From NCBI RefSeq assembly GCF_004912145.1, contig NZ_STGT01000002.1, positions 124,001 through 188,000 of the forward strand: a DNA stretch of 64,000 bases, written 5' to 3'. The translations under genes were made by a program, and so were the position numbers. The DNA is from Peteryoungia rhizophila (GTDB lineage: Bacteria; Pseudomonadota; Alphaproteobacteria; Rhizobiales; Rhizobiaceae). The notes under the pieces are model-generated. The model saw nothing but the letters and a program-made list of their open reading frames with translations. It had not been told where the DNA came from and did no database searches. Below are positions 7,548 through 17,260 of the stretch, piece by piece (position 1 is the first letter of the stretch; each line of letters opens with the position of its first letter).

Positions 7548-9115
7548 GAGCGGGAGTCCCTTGCGTCTTGCTGCCACGTGCCTGCGAGAAGGGTGACCGG
7601 GTCCGGCACGAGATCAGCGACGATGCGCGCCGAGGAAACGACGCCCGGCAATCCGGCGCCCGGATGTGTGCCGGCACCGCAGAGGAAAAGGTTGTCGAGC
7701 TCCTCGCTCTTGTTGTGCGGACGGAACCAGGCACTCTGAAAAAGCTTCGGTTCGAGCGCGAAGGCCGCGCCCTGCCAGGAAAGGAGGCGGTCGCGGAAGT
7801 CGATCGGTGTGGCGATACGGGAGGTCACGACATGGCGTGACAAGTCGGGCAGGACCGTCTCTTCCAGCCGTTGCTCGATCTTGCGGCGATAACTTTCTGC
7901 CGTCTCGGTCCAATCGGTCTTGCTGTCCAGGTTGGGCACCGGGCTCAGCACGTAGAAGGCATCGCAGCCGGGCGGGGCAAGCGACGGGTCGCTCGCCGTC
8001 GGCCGGTGCAGATAGAGGCTGAAATCCTCGGCGAGGCGGTGGTTCCTGAAGATGTCGTCGAGCAGTCCTCGATAGCGCGGGCCGAAGAGCATGGTGTGAT
8101 GCTGCACATCGTCGTAACGCCTACTCGTGCCGAAATACCAGACGAAGAGGCTCATGGAGTAATCCCCCCTTGCGAGCTTTGCATCGGTCCAGCGCCGGCG
8201 AGGATGGGCCTTAAGTAGTTTGCCGTAGGTTGTTGCGGGATCAGCATTGGATATGACGATGTCGGCAGCGATCCGTTCACCGGATGCCAGCCTCACGCCC
8301 GTCGCCCGGCGGCCTTCGGTCACGATTTCTGTCACCGTTTCCTCGAGCCGAATGCGGCCACCGTTCCGAGTGACGAGCGACGCGATGCCACGGACGAGGG
8401 CATTGGTGCCGCCCATCGCGTGGTGGACGCCGTACTTCCCCTCCAGGTGCGCGATCAGGCAATAGAAGGAAGTCGCCGAAAACGGGTTGCCGCCGATTAA
8501 CAGGGGATGGAAGGAAAAGAGAGTTCGAAGCTTGTCGCTACGGAAATGCTTCGACACGACCGAATAGACGGATCTGTAGCCACCCAGACGGACGAGGCGG
8601 GCTAGCGTCTTCGCCGTGAAGAGGAGGCTGTGAAAGGGCTTGTGAGCAAGCTGTTCGAAGGCGACCTCGTAGATGCGGCGGCTCTCGTCGAGGAAGCTGC
8701 GATAGCCGGCGACGTCGCGCGGTTCGATCCGGGCGATCTGCGCTTCCATCGCCGCACGGTCGCCGGAATAGTCGAAGACTGTGCCTTCGTCGAAACGGAC
8801 ACGGTAGAAAGGTGTGTTGGGCCTGAGGTCCACGTCGTCGCTCAGCCGGCCACCGCAATCGCGCCACAGGTTCTCGAAGAGCCAGGGGGCGGTGATGATG
8901 GTGGGGCCGGCATCAAAGGTGAAGCCGTCCTGCCTATGGGCATAGGCCCGGCCGCCCGGCTCGTCCAGTGGGTCGAGGATGGTGACGCGATAGCCCTTTG
9001 CACCCAGCAGAGCCCCGGTCGTTAGCCCGCCGACGCCGGCGCCGATGATAATGGCATGCGGCCGGTTGTCCGCTGGAGAGTGTCGCGATTTCGGAAAGCG
9101 TTCGGCGATGTTCAT
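7544..9115 (-). CDS. crtI: Phytoene desaturase
   Basis: CrtI converts phytoene by successive dehydrogenations to neurosporene or lycopene; the number of steps cannot be read from the sequence. The 523-residue flavoprotein has the N-terminal FAD motif AIIIGAGVGGLTTGALLGAKG, DEPGGRAY, FTFDAGPTIITAPWLFENL, and the C-terminal bacterial phytoene dehydrogenase signature NLFLCGAGTHPGAGLPGVV. The ATG overlaps the bchO stop (ATGA) and its own stop overlaps the crtB start, placing it in the bchI-bchD-bchO-crtI-crtB chain. It is distinguished from the CrtD paralogue at 3796-5376 by the central GGNPFSATSFYCLIAHLE region. Confidence 0.95.
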   Translation of the reverse strand: MNIAERFPKSRHSPADNRPHAIIIGAGVGGLTTGALLGAKGYRVTILDPLDEPGGRAYAHRQDGFTFDAGPTIITAPWLFENLWRDCGGRLSDDVDLRPNTPFYRVRFDEGTVFDYSGDRAAMEAQIARIEPRDVAGYRSFLDESRRIYEVAFEQLAHKPFHSLLFTAKTLARLVRLGGYRSVYSVVSKHFRSDKLRTLFSFHPLLIGGNPFSATSFYCLIAHLEGKYGVHHAMGGTNALVRGIASLVTRNGGRIRLEETVTEIVTEGRRATGVRLASGERIAADIVISNADPATTYGKLLKAHPRRRWTDAKLARGDYSMSLFVWYFGTSRRYDDVQHHTMLFGPRYRGLLDDIFRNHRLAEDFSLYLHRPTASDPSLAPPGCDAFYVLSPVPNLDSKTDWTETAESYRRKIEQRLEETVLPDLSRHVVTSRIATPIDFRDRLLSWQGAAFALEPKLFQSAWFRPHNKSEELDNLFLCGAGTHPGAGLPGVVSSARIVADLVPDPVTLLAGTWQQDARDSRS

Positions 9116-10020
9116 GCTGCGTCCGCTCCGTTTGATCTCTGTTCGCCGATCGCCTCATCCAGCCAGCAGACGACATCGGCAGCCCGACATTCGTGCAGCA
9201 GATGTCCTCCGCGGTCCGTCAAGACGAGCCGGCTGCCGGCGGCCTGCCGGGCCGCATGCGTCGAGTTTTCGATCGGCACCATCGGATCGTCGCGGGCGGC
9301 GATCAGTGTCATCGGAAAGGGGAGACGCCGAAGCGTTGCGTCGAAGCGGGTCAGATCCCAGGCCGCCATCATGCCGAGCGCGCCGCGGACATGGGCGGGT
9401 GAGGCGAGCAGTCGGCGGTAGAGTGCCTTGCCTTCTTCGTCGATCGAGGAGCCGGTTGCTGACAGAAGATTTCTGCCGAGTGGTGTTGCGCGCGCGAGCA
9501 GCGAGAACATCGATGCGGAAAAGGGATTGGCAAACAGCGCCTTGGCGAGCGGCGAAAACAGCGCATTGCCGCGGATTGGGAGATAGGCGCCGTTGATGCC
9601 GACGACATGGCGCGGCACGGCCGAGGCCTGGCTGGCCGCGAGCATGACGGCGATGGCCGCGCCGGCCGAGTGGCCGATGATAATGGCGGGGCACCGGTCG
9701 ATGAGGGTGAGGAGCTCTGTCAGCACCCGCACCATGCCCGGAAGCGAGAGGTCGCCCGAACCGCGCGTGCGGGTAAAGCCATGCCCCGGAAGGTCGGGGG
9801 CCACGACGCGGAAGCGCGTGGACAGGAGCGGCAGCAGGTGCCGCCATGAATGGGAGGCAGCACCTGTGCCATGCAGAAGCAGGATGACAGGTGCGTCTTC
9901 CGGCCCAGCGAGCTGGACGTGCCAGTCGCAGGAGGCGGTCTTCAGGAACTGGCTCGCGCTGCGGTTCGGCCAGGATGTGCCGTCTGTCTCCCAGTGAAGC
10001 CCGTCCCGTGCGCCGCTCAT
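9112..10020 (-). CDS. bchO: Alpha/beta hydrolase BchO, magnesium chelatase accessory protein
   Basis: A 302-residue alpha/beta hydrolase of the BchO family, found next to bchD and bchI in phototrophic proteobacteria; its biochemical role is not established, but it is linked genetically to magnesium chelation. The oxyanion region LLLHGTGAASHSW, the FRVVAPDLPGHG segment, the nucleophile elbow IIGHSAGAAIAV and the late GGHLLHE histidine are all visible, so the Ser-His part of the triad looks intact. Both its start and stop overlap neighbouring genes as ATGA (bchD upstream, crtI downstream). Confidence 0.92.
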   Translation of the reverse strand: MSGARDGLHWETDGTSWPNRSASQFLKTASCDWHVQLAGPEDAPVILLLHGTGAASHSWRHLLPLLSTRFRVVAPDLPGHGFTRTRGSGDLSLPGMVRVLTELLTLIDRCPAIIIGHSAGAAIAVMLAASQASAVPRHVVGINGAYLPIRGNALFSPLAKALFANPFSASMFSLLARATPLGRNLLSATGSSIDEEGKALYRRLLASPAHVRGALGMMAAWDLTRFDATLRRLPFPMTLIAARDDPMVPIENSTHAARQAAGSRLVLTDRGGHLLHECRAADVVCWLDEAIGEQRSNGADAA

Positions 10021-11858
10021 GTCCGGGCCTCCTGCATGGAGCGGTCGACGAGATGCGAGACACGTCCGGCATCGGCCTTTCGCAGGACGTGCAGGTCGGC
10101 GCCGAGCATTTGGGCGAGGTTGGTGACGCTATCGCGGGGCCGCCGCGCGATGTCGATGCAGATTGTCCGGAAGTCTCGGAGCTTGCACGATGCGGCGAGC
10201 CTTTGGAGTTCATCGGCCGCCCGTGCACGGTCGGGTGTGCCATCGAGAGCGATGTTGCCGCTGCCATCCGTCAGCAGGACGAGCACCGGGCTGCTGCCAC
10301 GGCGCTCCACCGATAATGCCAGTTCCAGACCCGCCTTGAGGCCGGCTGCGAGCGGCGTCGGACCGCCACCGGGGAGCGCCGCAAGCTTGCGCTTGGCGGC
10401 CGTCAAGGAGCGCGTAGGTGGGAGCAGAAGTTCCGCTGCAGTGCCCCGAAAGGCGATCAGGGCGACCTCGTCGCGACGGACATAACAGCGGGCGAGAAGT
10501 TGCTCGATAGCGCCCTTGGTCTCGCCGAGCCGCTCTAGGGCGGTCGAGCCGGAAGCATCGACGACGAAGATCGCGGTCGAGGGGGCGGCATGGCGCAGCC
10601 GCACGTAGCGGAAGTCGTCGCGTGTAACAAAGGCGCGAGGGGTTCTCGCATCAGACGCGGGCACGTCATCGGCTTTGCTGAAGGCAAGGCGCTGGGCCGC
10701 TCTGATGCGCTGAAAGGGGGCTGCCGCGCGTAAGGTCGCGACGATATCCGGCTTCGCCTCCGGATGCGGTGGTGCGAGACCGATGCCGAATGGTCTGCCC
10801 CGGCGGGCATTCTTGCGGACGCCGCCGGATTTCCCGGCAGAGCCCGCCCCAGGGGTGGGGCGTTGGCAAATCGAAATCCACGGATCGGCTACGAGCGCGC
10901 CCGCCTGAACGGCTGCCAGCATTTCGGTCAGCGTGTCGAGCTGCGTCGGGGCCGTCGTGGGCTCTGACGGTTCTTCCGGCTCGGTCATGTCTGCTGGCGG
11001 ACGTTGCTCTTCCGCTTGTTGCGGGTGCTGATCGATGTCGGGTCCGGGTTCGTTTGCCTCGGTGGGGGAGGCTTCGGGCTGGGGAGCAAGGCGGAGGCCG
11101 AGGCAGAGCCGAAGGGCGATCAGCACATCGCTTTCGTTGGTTGCCAAGCGACCGTCGTGCCAGGCGAGCAGTCTTGCCGTGCGAACGAGATGGCCCAGAA
11201 TTCGCGGCGAGCGGTGGCCGGCAGACAGTGACAGCGAGGCGAGGGCCTTCATGAGCCGGTCGTCGATCGTCACGGTGCGCCATGCGGGGTCAACGTCAGC
11301 AGTGCCAACCGCTGCTGCGGATGTGCTAGTCGTGTGGTGCCAGGCGATTCCATCGAGATCTACGCGCAACGCGAGCCGGTCGCCGAGCAGGTTGGAAATC
11401 GGTGCTTCCTCGTCGAGGGACTCGTCGATGGCGATGACCAAGAAACCGCCAGCAATGGGCTGGTCCACGGATTTTGCAACCAAGGCGGCGAGAGCCGGGT
11501 CGAGGCGCTCCGACATCGGGATCAACAGTGCGCCTCCCTCAGCGCGGGCGAGAAGTCCCTGCTGACGGATCATCCTGCCTTGCGCCGAGGTCGCTGCGAG
11601 GTCGATCCCACCGATGAGATTGGCAAAGGAACTGCCCGGCGGCAGCCGTGTCCAAGGGGTATTGGCGCCCAATCGATCCTGCAGGCGGGACAGGAAAAGG
11701 TCGCGGACACCGCCAGATCGTGCCTTGAGCCACAGGCCGCCGATCGCTGCCCTTCCAACGCAGAGGAGCTCGATGGCGAGCATGGCATCGGCCCATAGCT
11801 CGGCTCCCCGATCATCCAGCGCCTGTTCAAAGGCATCGTGCGGGCCGAGTTCAGCCAT
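10017..11858 (-). CDS. bchD: Magnesium chelatase ATPase subunit D
   Basis: BchD forms the two-ring AAA+ complex with BchI that drives Mg insertion into protoporphyrin IX by BchH. The 613-residue protein has a degenerate N-terminal AAA+ module (no clear Walker A), a central proline- and acid-rich linker (for example EASPTEANEPGPDIDQHPQ) and a C-terminal von Willebrand A domain with the metal-binding MIDAS sequence VVDASGST. The ATG at 11858 sits inside the end of bchI, with an 8-base overlap (ATGGCTGA); a longer frame to 11981 would run through bchI in another frame and is rejected. It is followed by bchO with an ATGA overlap. Confidence 0.94.
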   Translation of the reverse strand: MAELGPHDAFEQALDDRGAELWADAMLAIELLCVGRAAIGGLWLKARSGGVRDLFLSRLQDRLGANTPWTRLPPGSSFANLIGGIDLAATSAQGRMIRQQGLLARAEGGALLIPMSERLDPALAALVAKSVDQPIAGGFLVIAIDESLDEEAPISNLLGDRLALRVDLDGIAWHHTTSTSAAAVGTADVDPAWRTVTIDDRLMKALASLSLSAGHRSPRILGHLVRTARLLAWHDGRLATNESDVLIALRLCLGLRLAPQPEASPTEANEPGPDIDQHPQQAEEQRPPADMTEPEEPSEPTTAPTQLDTLTEMLAAVQAGALVADPWISICQRPTPGAGSAGKSGGVRKNARRGRPFGIGLAPPHPEAKPDIVATLRAAAPFQRIRAAQRLAFSKADDVPASDARTPRAFVTRDDFRYVRLRHAAPSTAIFVVDASGSTALERLGETKGAIEQLLARCYVRRDEVALIAFRGTAAELLLPPTRSLTAAKRKLAALPGGGPTPLAAGLKAGLELALSVERRGSSPVLVLLTDGSGNIALDGTPDRARAADELQRLAASCKLRDFRTICIDIARRPRDSVTNLAQMLGADLHVLRKADAGRVSHLVDRSMQEART

Positions 11859-12888
11859 TTCCGTGACCTGCACTGATCGTCGCCAGCGCGCGCTCGACCC
11901 TCGGCGTCGAGCCGGCGTCGTCGAGTGGATCGCGGCGCAGACGATGGCAAAGGACCATCGGCGCGATTTCGGCGATGTCATCCCAGGTGACGAGCTTGCG
12001 TCCGGCCAGTGCCGCAGCGGCGCGGCCCGCCCTCATCAGTGTGAGCTCGCCCCGCATCCCGTCGATGCCGAGCCTGAGGCAAAGCTGCGACATGCGCATC
12101 ACCACGTTATCCGGGATCTCGACTTGGCGGAGGATCTTGCGGGCGGCGATGACGCGCCGGCCGATCGCTTCGTCCCGTTTCGCCCAAAGTTTCACGAAGG
12201 CTGCCGGATCGGTCTCGTAGGCGTCGCGGCGGCGGATGACGTCGATGCGCTGATCAATGTCCTCGATGGTGCGGACGTCGACCGAGAGACCGAAGCGATC
12301 GAGCAGCTGGGGACGAAGGTCGCCCTCTTCTGGATTGCCACTACCAACGAGCACGAAGCGGGCGGCATGGCGGATGCTCAGCCCTTCGCGCTCGACCACG
12401 TTGATACCAGAGGCCGCGGCATCGAGGAGGAGGTCGACCAGATGGTCTTCGAGCAGGTTGATCTCGTCGATATAGAGAAAGCCTCTGTTGGCGGCGGCCA
12501 ACAGCCCGGGTTCGAAATGCTTTTCGCCGGCCACCAGCGCCTTCTCGATGTCGAGCGAGCCACAGACGCGATCTTCCGTGGCGCCGAGCGGCAGGTCGAT
12601 CATAGGTGCCCGATGCTTGACGATCGGCGGCGGCTTCAGACCTTTGGCCGGATTGCAGACGCCGCAGGCTGGCTGGGGTTCGGCCGGCAGACAATTGTAG
12701 CGGCAACCCGTGCGCGTTTCGATCGGCGGCAACAGCTCCGTCAGGGCTCGAACGGCGGTCGATTTCCCCGTACCTCGATCGCCGAAGATCAGGACGCCGC
12801 CCAGCAGAGGCTCGACCGCGGCCATCAGGAGGGCCTGCTTCATGTCCTCCTGTTCGACGATGGCGGCGAATGGGAATGATTGGGCCAT
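11851..12888 (-). CDS. bchI: Magnesium chelatase ATPase subunit I
   Basis: BchI is the active AAA+ ATPase of magnesium chelatase. The 345-residue protein shows Walker [10 protein letters not shown] (residues 36-44), the Cys-rich ChlI/BchI insert CNLP-like region ending [11 protein letters not shown], Walker [12 protein letters not shown] (Asp141-Glu142), sensor GSGNPEEG and the arginine finger context LLDRFGL. It is the first gene of a long minus-strand operon through bchD, bchO, crtI and crtB. A PpsR-type box lies 20 bases upstream of the start codon. Confidence 0.96.
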   Translation of the reverse strand: MAQSFPFAAIVEQEDMKQALLMAAVEPLLGGVLIFGDRGTGKSTAVRALTELLPPIETRTGCRYNCLPAEPQPACGVCNPAKGLKPPPIVKHRAPMIDLPLGATEDRVCGSLDIEKALVAGEKHFEPGLLAAANRGFLYIDEINLLEDHLVDLLLDAAASGINVVEREGLSIRHAARFVLVGSGNPEEGDLRPQLLDRFGLSVDVRTIEDIDQRIDVIRRRDAYETDPAAFVKLWAKRDEAIGRRVIAARKILRQVEIPDNVVMRMSQLCLRLGIDGMRGELTLMRAGRAAAALAGRKLVTWDDIAEIAPMVLCHRLRRDPLDDAGSTPRVERALATISAGHGNG

Positions 12889-12908
12889 GGATCCCGTCTC
12901 GGTTCGAG

Positions 12909-12926
12909 TGTCAAATTTAGTTTACA
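12909..12926 (-). promoter_or_regulatory. PpsR/CrtJ box upstream of bchI
   Basis: TGTCAAATTTAGTTTACA is an exact TGT-N12-ACA match, the same class as the boxes at bchC and crtE/crtD, and lies in the short spacer before bchI. On the minus strand a TAAACT within the box has a TTCAAA 16 bases upstream, a weak -10/-35 candidate. Repressor binding is inferred. Confidence 0.75.
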
Positions 12927-12980
12927 CTTTTCGCCGTCGCTTTGAAGGGGGTGTCGTGCGGAATCTTGGGCCTGAACGAA

Positions 12981-13007
12981 AACGGCCGCGCTCGAGGCGC
13001 GGCCGTT
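12981..13007 (-). terminator. Intrinsic terminator after the RND permease gene
   Basis: Arms AACGGCCGCGC (12981-12991) and GCGCGGCCGTT (12997-13007) form a perfect 11-bp stem with a 5-base loop, and on the minus strand the stem runs into TTTTCG. It separates the RND operon from the bchI promoter. Confidence 0.8.
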
Positions 13008-13029
13008 GGCATCAGGAACCATTCTTGGT

Positions 13030-16000
13030 TCAGGTTCTCAGCACCCGGTAGATCGCCGGGATGACCAGCACCGTCAGCAGCGTCGAGGAGATCAGGCCGA
13101 AGAGCAGGGAGATCGCCAAGCCCTGGAAGATCGGGTCGGTCAGGATGACGGCGGCACCGATGATGGCGGCGAGTGCTGTCAGGAGAATCGGCTTGAAGCG
13201 GATGGACCCAGCCTCGATCAGAACGTCCGTCAGCGTCTTGTCGGTGTGATCGGCATGGCGGATGAAATCCACCAGTAGGATCGAGTTGCGAACGATGATG
13301 CCCGCGAGTGCGATGAAGCCGATCATCGATGTCGCCGAGAAGGGCGCGCCGAAGAGCCAGTGACCGCCGAGGATGCCGATGAAGGTCAGCGGCACGGGTG
13401 TCAGGATCACCAGCGGCACCTTGAACGAACCGAACTGGGCGACGACGAGGATGTAGATGCCGAGCAGCGCGATCATGAAGGCGGCGCCCATGTCGCGGAA
13501 AGTCACCCAGGTGACTTCCCATTCGCCATCCCAGAGCAGCGTTGCCTCGTCTTCGTTGGTCGGCTGGCCGTTGAGCGAGATCACCGGCTTGGGCAGGCCC
13601 GTCCAGTCCTGCGCATCGATCGCCTCCTGCACGGCGAGCATGCCGTAAAGCGGGGCCTCGAAGTCGCCTGCCAGTTCTGCCGTCACCATCTCGGCGCTGA
13701 TGCCGTTGTGGCGGAAGATCGGCAGGGAGGTCTTCTCGTCGAGGACACGCACGACATCGCCGAGTTCGACCACGCCCTTGTCACCCGGCAGGACATTGGC
13801 CGGCATCGGGGTCGAGAGGAAGCGCTCGTCGATGACCTTTTCGCCCTTGGCCCGCTCCAGCCGGATCGGGATCGGCGGACGGCCTTCGCCGCGATGGGAG
13901 TATCCGATGGTCTTGCCGTTCGACAGGATCGAGATCGTATCGAAGACGTCGCCCTCTTCGACACGGAAGAACTCCGCGTCGTCGGTCGAGATGACCAGCC
14001 GCTTGCGCGGGGCCTCGACGCCATAGGAATTGTCGACATCGACGATGAAGGGGACCGAGCGGAAGGCCGCCTCGACCTTGGCGGCCACGGCGCGACGGAT
14101 TTCTGGTGTCGGGCCATAAATCTCTGCGAGCAGGGTCGCCATGACCGGAGGCCCCGGCGGTGGCTCGACGACCTTGAGGCTGGTGCCTTCGGGCATGGCG
14201 ATCGATGCAATCTGCTGGCGTATGTCGAGAGCGATTTGGTGGCTCGAGCGGTCCCGTTCCGACTTCGGCGTCAGATTGATCGCGACGTCTCCCTGATAGG
14301 AGGCGGCGCGCATATAGGCATGGCGCACGAGACCGTTGAAGTTGAAGGGTGCGGCGGTGCCAGCATGGGTCTGCACGGAGACGACCTCCGGCATGTCGAG
14401 AACGGTGCGGCCGACGGCTTGGGCAATGGCATCGGTCGCCTCGACGGACGAGCCTTCCGGTAGGTCGATCGTTACCTGCAGTTCCGACTTATTGTCGAAG
14501 GGCAGGAGCTTCACCGTGACGTGCTTGGTGTAGAAGAGGCTGAGCGAGCCGAGCGTGAGCAGCCCGACCAGACCTAAGAAGATCCAGCTGCGGGTCTTGG
14601 TGGCGAGGATGGGGCGGGCGGTTGCGGCATAGAGCCGTCCGAGTTTTCCACCCGTCTCGTGATCCTCATGGGCGTGGACGGGCGCATTCCCGGCGACCTT
14701 CAGCATCAACCAGGGTGTGACCATAACGGCGACGAAGAAGGAGAATATCATGGCCGCCGAGGCATTGGCCGGGATCGGGCTCATATAGGGGCCCATCATG
14801 CCGGAGACGAAGAGCATCGGCAGGAGGGCAGCGACGACCGTCAGCGTCGCTACAATCGTCGGATTGCCGACTTCGGCCACGGCCTCGATAGCGCTGCGCT
14901 GGCGGGAGCGCTTGTCGCCCATGCCCCAGTGGCGGGCGATGTTTTCGATGACGACGATCGCGTCGTCGACGAGAATCCCGATCGAGAAGATGAGGGCGAA
15001 GAGCGAGACGCGGTTGAGCGTGTAGCCCATCAGGCGCGAGGCAAACAGGGTCAGCAGGATCGTCACGGGAATGATGATCGCAACGACCAGGGCTTCGCGC
15101 CGGCCGATCGCCAGCCAGACGAGCGCGATGATCGAGACGGTCGCGAGACCGAGGTGGTAAAGAAGTTCGTTCGCCTTCTCGTCGGCGGTTTCGCCGTAAT
15201 TGCGGGTCACCTCGACATGGATATCCTCAGGGATCAGCTTGCCTTCGAGAGCTTCGACCCTCGCGAGGATGGTTTCCGCCACGACCACGGCGTTCGATCC
15301 GGCGCGTTTGGCGATGGCCAGCGTGACCGAGGGGACGCGTTCCACTGTCTCCCCGTCCTTGCGGAGCATCGAAACCAGGGCTTCGCTGGTGTCGGTGGCG
15401 AAGTCTATCGTCGCGACGTCGCGGACATAGACCGGGCGACCATCGCGGGCGGTCAGCAGCGGGTTGCCAATCTCGGCCGGTGTGGACAGGGTCTCGCCTG
15501 CGATGACGTCGATCTGGCGGCCCTGTTCACGCACCTGCGAGGCCGGCATGGCGGTGTTTGCGCCGCCGACCTTGCCGGCGAGCTGCTGCAGGGTGATGCC
15601 GTAAAGGGCGAGTTTTTCCGGCTGCGGCGAGATGCGGATGATCTCATTGGTTTCCCCGACGACATAGGTCAGGCCTACGTCCTCGACCTTGGCGACCTCG
15701 TTGCGGACTTCGCGCACGATGCGGGTCAGGTCGTTGGCACCGACATGGCCGCTCGCGTCCTTGGTCGGGGAGAAGGTCAGCGTGACGATCGCCACGTCGT
15801 CGATGCCGCGGCCGACCACTTTGGGTTCGGCGATGCCAACCGGTATGCGATCAATATTGGCGCGGACCTTGTCATGAACGCGGAGCACTGCCGTGTCGGA
15901 CGAGGTGCCGACCAGGAAGCGGGCGGTCACCATGACCATGTTGTCCATGGACTGAGAGTAGATGTGCTCGACGCCGTTGATGCTCTTGACGATGGTTTCC

Positions 16001-16275
16001 AGCGGCTCGGAGATCAGCTTCTGGGCGTCGTCTGCGCGCAATCCCGGAGCCTCGACGATGATGTCGACCATCGGCACGGAGATCTGGGGTTCCTCTTCGC
16101 GCGGCAGGGTGAGGAGCGCCACGAGGCCGAAGGCGAAGGCGGCGATTAGGAAGAGCGGTGTGAGCGGCGACTTGATGAAGGCGCGCGTCAGATTGCCGGC
16201 AATGCCCAGATTGGCCATAGGCGTAGCGTCTTCGGGCTCTGCTCCACCGGGGGTCTTGTCGATATGAACAGTCAT
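13030..16275 (-). CDS. RND efflux transporter, inner-membrane permease
   Basis: A 1081-residue resistance-nodulation-division pump of the AcrB/HAE type: proton-driven export from the periplasm or inner membrane through a trimer. The first helix (PLTPLFLIAAFAFGLVALL) is followed by a large periplasmic porter region (QISVPMVDIIVEAPG), then the relay motif GILVDDAIVVIENI with the two adjacent aspartates expected in helix 4, and a second internal repeat of the same architecture (FIALAGIIVRNSILLVDFI). The ATG overlaps the adaptor stop as ATGA. Neighbouring BigR-like repressor and DUF2892 gene suggest redox or sulfur-linked expression; the substrate cannot be told. Confidence 0.92.
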   Translation of the reverse strand: MTVHIDKTPGGAEPEDATPMANLGIAGNLTRAFIKSPLTPLFLIAAFAFGLVALLTLPREEEPQISVPMVDIIVEAPGLRADDAQKLISEPLETIVKSINGVEHIYSQSMDNMVMVTARFLVGTSSDTAVLRVHDKVRANIDRIPVGIAEPKVVGRGIDDVAIVTLTFSPTKDASGHVGANDLTRIVREVRNEVAKVEDVGLTYVVGETNEIIRISPQPEKLALYGITLQQLAGKVGGANTAMPASQVREQGRQIDVIAGETLSTPAEIGNPLLTARDGRPVYVRDVATIDFATDTSEALVSMLRKDGETVERVPSVTLAIAKRAGSNAVVVAETILARVEALEGKLIPEDIHVEVTRNYGETADEKANELLYHLGLATVSIIALVWLAIGRREALVVAIIIPVTILLTLFASRLMGYTLNRVSLFALIFSIGILVDDAIVVIENIARHWGMGDKRSRQRSAIEAVAEVGNPTIVATLTVVAALLPMLFVSGMMGPYMSPIPANASAAMIFSFFVAVMVTPWLMLKVAGNAPVHAHEDHETGGKLGRLYAATARPILATKTRSWIFLGLVGLLTLGSLSLFYTKHVTVKLLPFDNKSELQVTIDLPEGSSVEATDAIAQAVGRTVLDMPEVVSVQTHAGTAAPFNFNGLVRHAYMRAASYQGDVAINLTPKSERDRSSHQIALDIRQQIASIAMPEGTSLKVVEPPPGPPVMATLLAEIYGPTPEIRRAVAAKVEAAFRSVPFIVDVDNSYGVEAPRKRLVISTDDAEFFRVEEGDVFDTISILSNGKTIGYSHRGEGRPPIPIRLERAKGEKVIDERFLSTPMPANVLPGDKGVVELGDVVRVLDEKTSLPIFRHNGISAEMVTAELAGDFEAPLYGMLAVQEAIDAQDWTGLPKPVISLNGQPTNEDEATLLWDGEWEVTWVTFRDMGAAFMIALLGIYILVVAQFGSFKVPLVILTPVPLTFIGILGGHWLFGAPFSATSMIGFIALAGIIVRNSILLVDFIRHADHTDKTLTDVLIEAGSIRFKPILLTALAAIIGAAVILTDPIFQGLAISLLFGLISSTLLTVLVIPAIYRVLRT

Positions 16276-17249
16276 TTCGTCACCACGACATCACCGGCCG
16301 CGAGACCGGACAGGATCTCGATCTTCTCCTCGCCGTTGATCTCCAGCGGCCTGCCGGCAACCACGGCACGTTCCACCACCTGATCTCCCTCGCGGACAGC
16401 GACGAAGTCGATGCCGGCGCGGCTGGAAAGAGAGGACGACGGCACCACCAGAGCGTCGCGGTTGCCGATGGGCAGTTCGACGAGAACTCTCGCTGCGACG
16501 AAATCGGTGTCGAGGCCATCGACCTCCACATCCGCCGTGACGCGACCACCCTCGATCTGCGGATAGATCTTCACGAGTTCGCCTTCGAGCCTTTCTCCTC
16601 CGGCCTCTATGCTGATCTGCGCTCCTTGAGAAAGTTGGTGGGCGTGGCGTTCGGGTATCGCGAGCCGCAGGAAGAAGCCGCCGCCTGCGATGGTAGCGAC
16701 CGTTTCGCCGGCCATGACCACGGCGTCGCGGGTGACGGGCACGGAGATGACGCGGCCGTCCGAAGGCGCGAGAACCGCTCCCTCCGAGGTCTGTTGCACG
16801 AGGAGGGATCGCTGGGCCTCGGCCTGGCGAACCTGGTTGGTGATCACGTCCAGCTGGGTTCGGAGCTGATCGAGCCGCTGCGTGCTGGTCGCGCCGCTGC
16901 GGACCAGTCTATCGGCACGGTCCAGTTCCACCTGCGCATCATTCATCGATGCTTTGAGGCCCTGAAGCTGAGCATCGACCGCCTTGATCTGGAAGTCGAT
17001 CTTGTCGTCCTTGACCTCGGCGATCACGTCGCCGGCCTTGACGAGGTCGCCTTCGGTTATCGTCAGGCGCGCCACCGTGCCGCCAAGTCTCGCGCGTGCC
17101 AATACGGTGTTACGCGGCTGGATCTGGCCATAGACCGCCTTCATCTCCGGTATGCTGACGAGCTTGAGTTCTGTATCGGCCGCATGGGCGACGCTCAGTC
17201 CGGCTGCCGTCAGGGCAGTGATCAGGGTGATGAAGGCGGTGGGCTGCAT
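16272..17249 (-). CDS. RND efflux periplasmic adaptor (HlyD/membrane fusion family)
   Basis: The 325-residue adaptor links the RND permease to an outer-membrane channel. A signal peptide (MQPTAFITLITALTAAGLSVAHA) is followed by the barrel-sandwich/lipoyl half LGGTVARLTITEGDLVKAG, a helical hairpin with heptad pattern (about residues 75-150), the second lipoyl half APSDGRVISVPV and a beta-barrel domain. No lipobox Cys is seen, so it is probably a soluble or uncleaved adaptor. No TolC-type gene is adjacent, so the pump must use a channel encoded elsewhere. The stop overlaps the permease start. Confidence 0.9.
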   Translation of the reverse strand: MQPTAFITLITALTAAGLSVAHAADTELKLVSIPEMKAVYGQIQPRNTVLARARLGGTVARLTITEGDLVKAGDVIAEVKDDKIDFQIKAVDAQLQGLKASMNDAQVELDRADRLVRSGATSTQRLDQLRTQLDVITNQVRQAEAQRSLLVQQTSEGAVLAPSDGRVISVPVTRDAVVMAGETVATIAGGGFFLRLAIPERHAHQLSQGAQISIEAGGERLEGELVKIYPQIEGGRVTADVEVDGLDTDFVAARVLVELPIGNRDALVVPSSSLSSRAGIDFVAVREGDQVVERAVVAGRPLEINGEEKIEILSGLAAGDVVVTK

Positions 17250-17260
17250 GATGAATGTCC

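Noticed and set aside
13360..16149. Plus-strand frames of up to 496 codons opposite the RND permease
   Set aside because: No ribosome sites or family resemblance, and Asp/Gly/His-rich composition typical of antisense frames; the opposite strand is a full-length RND pump.
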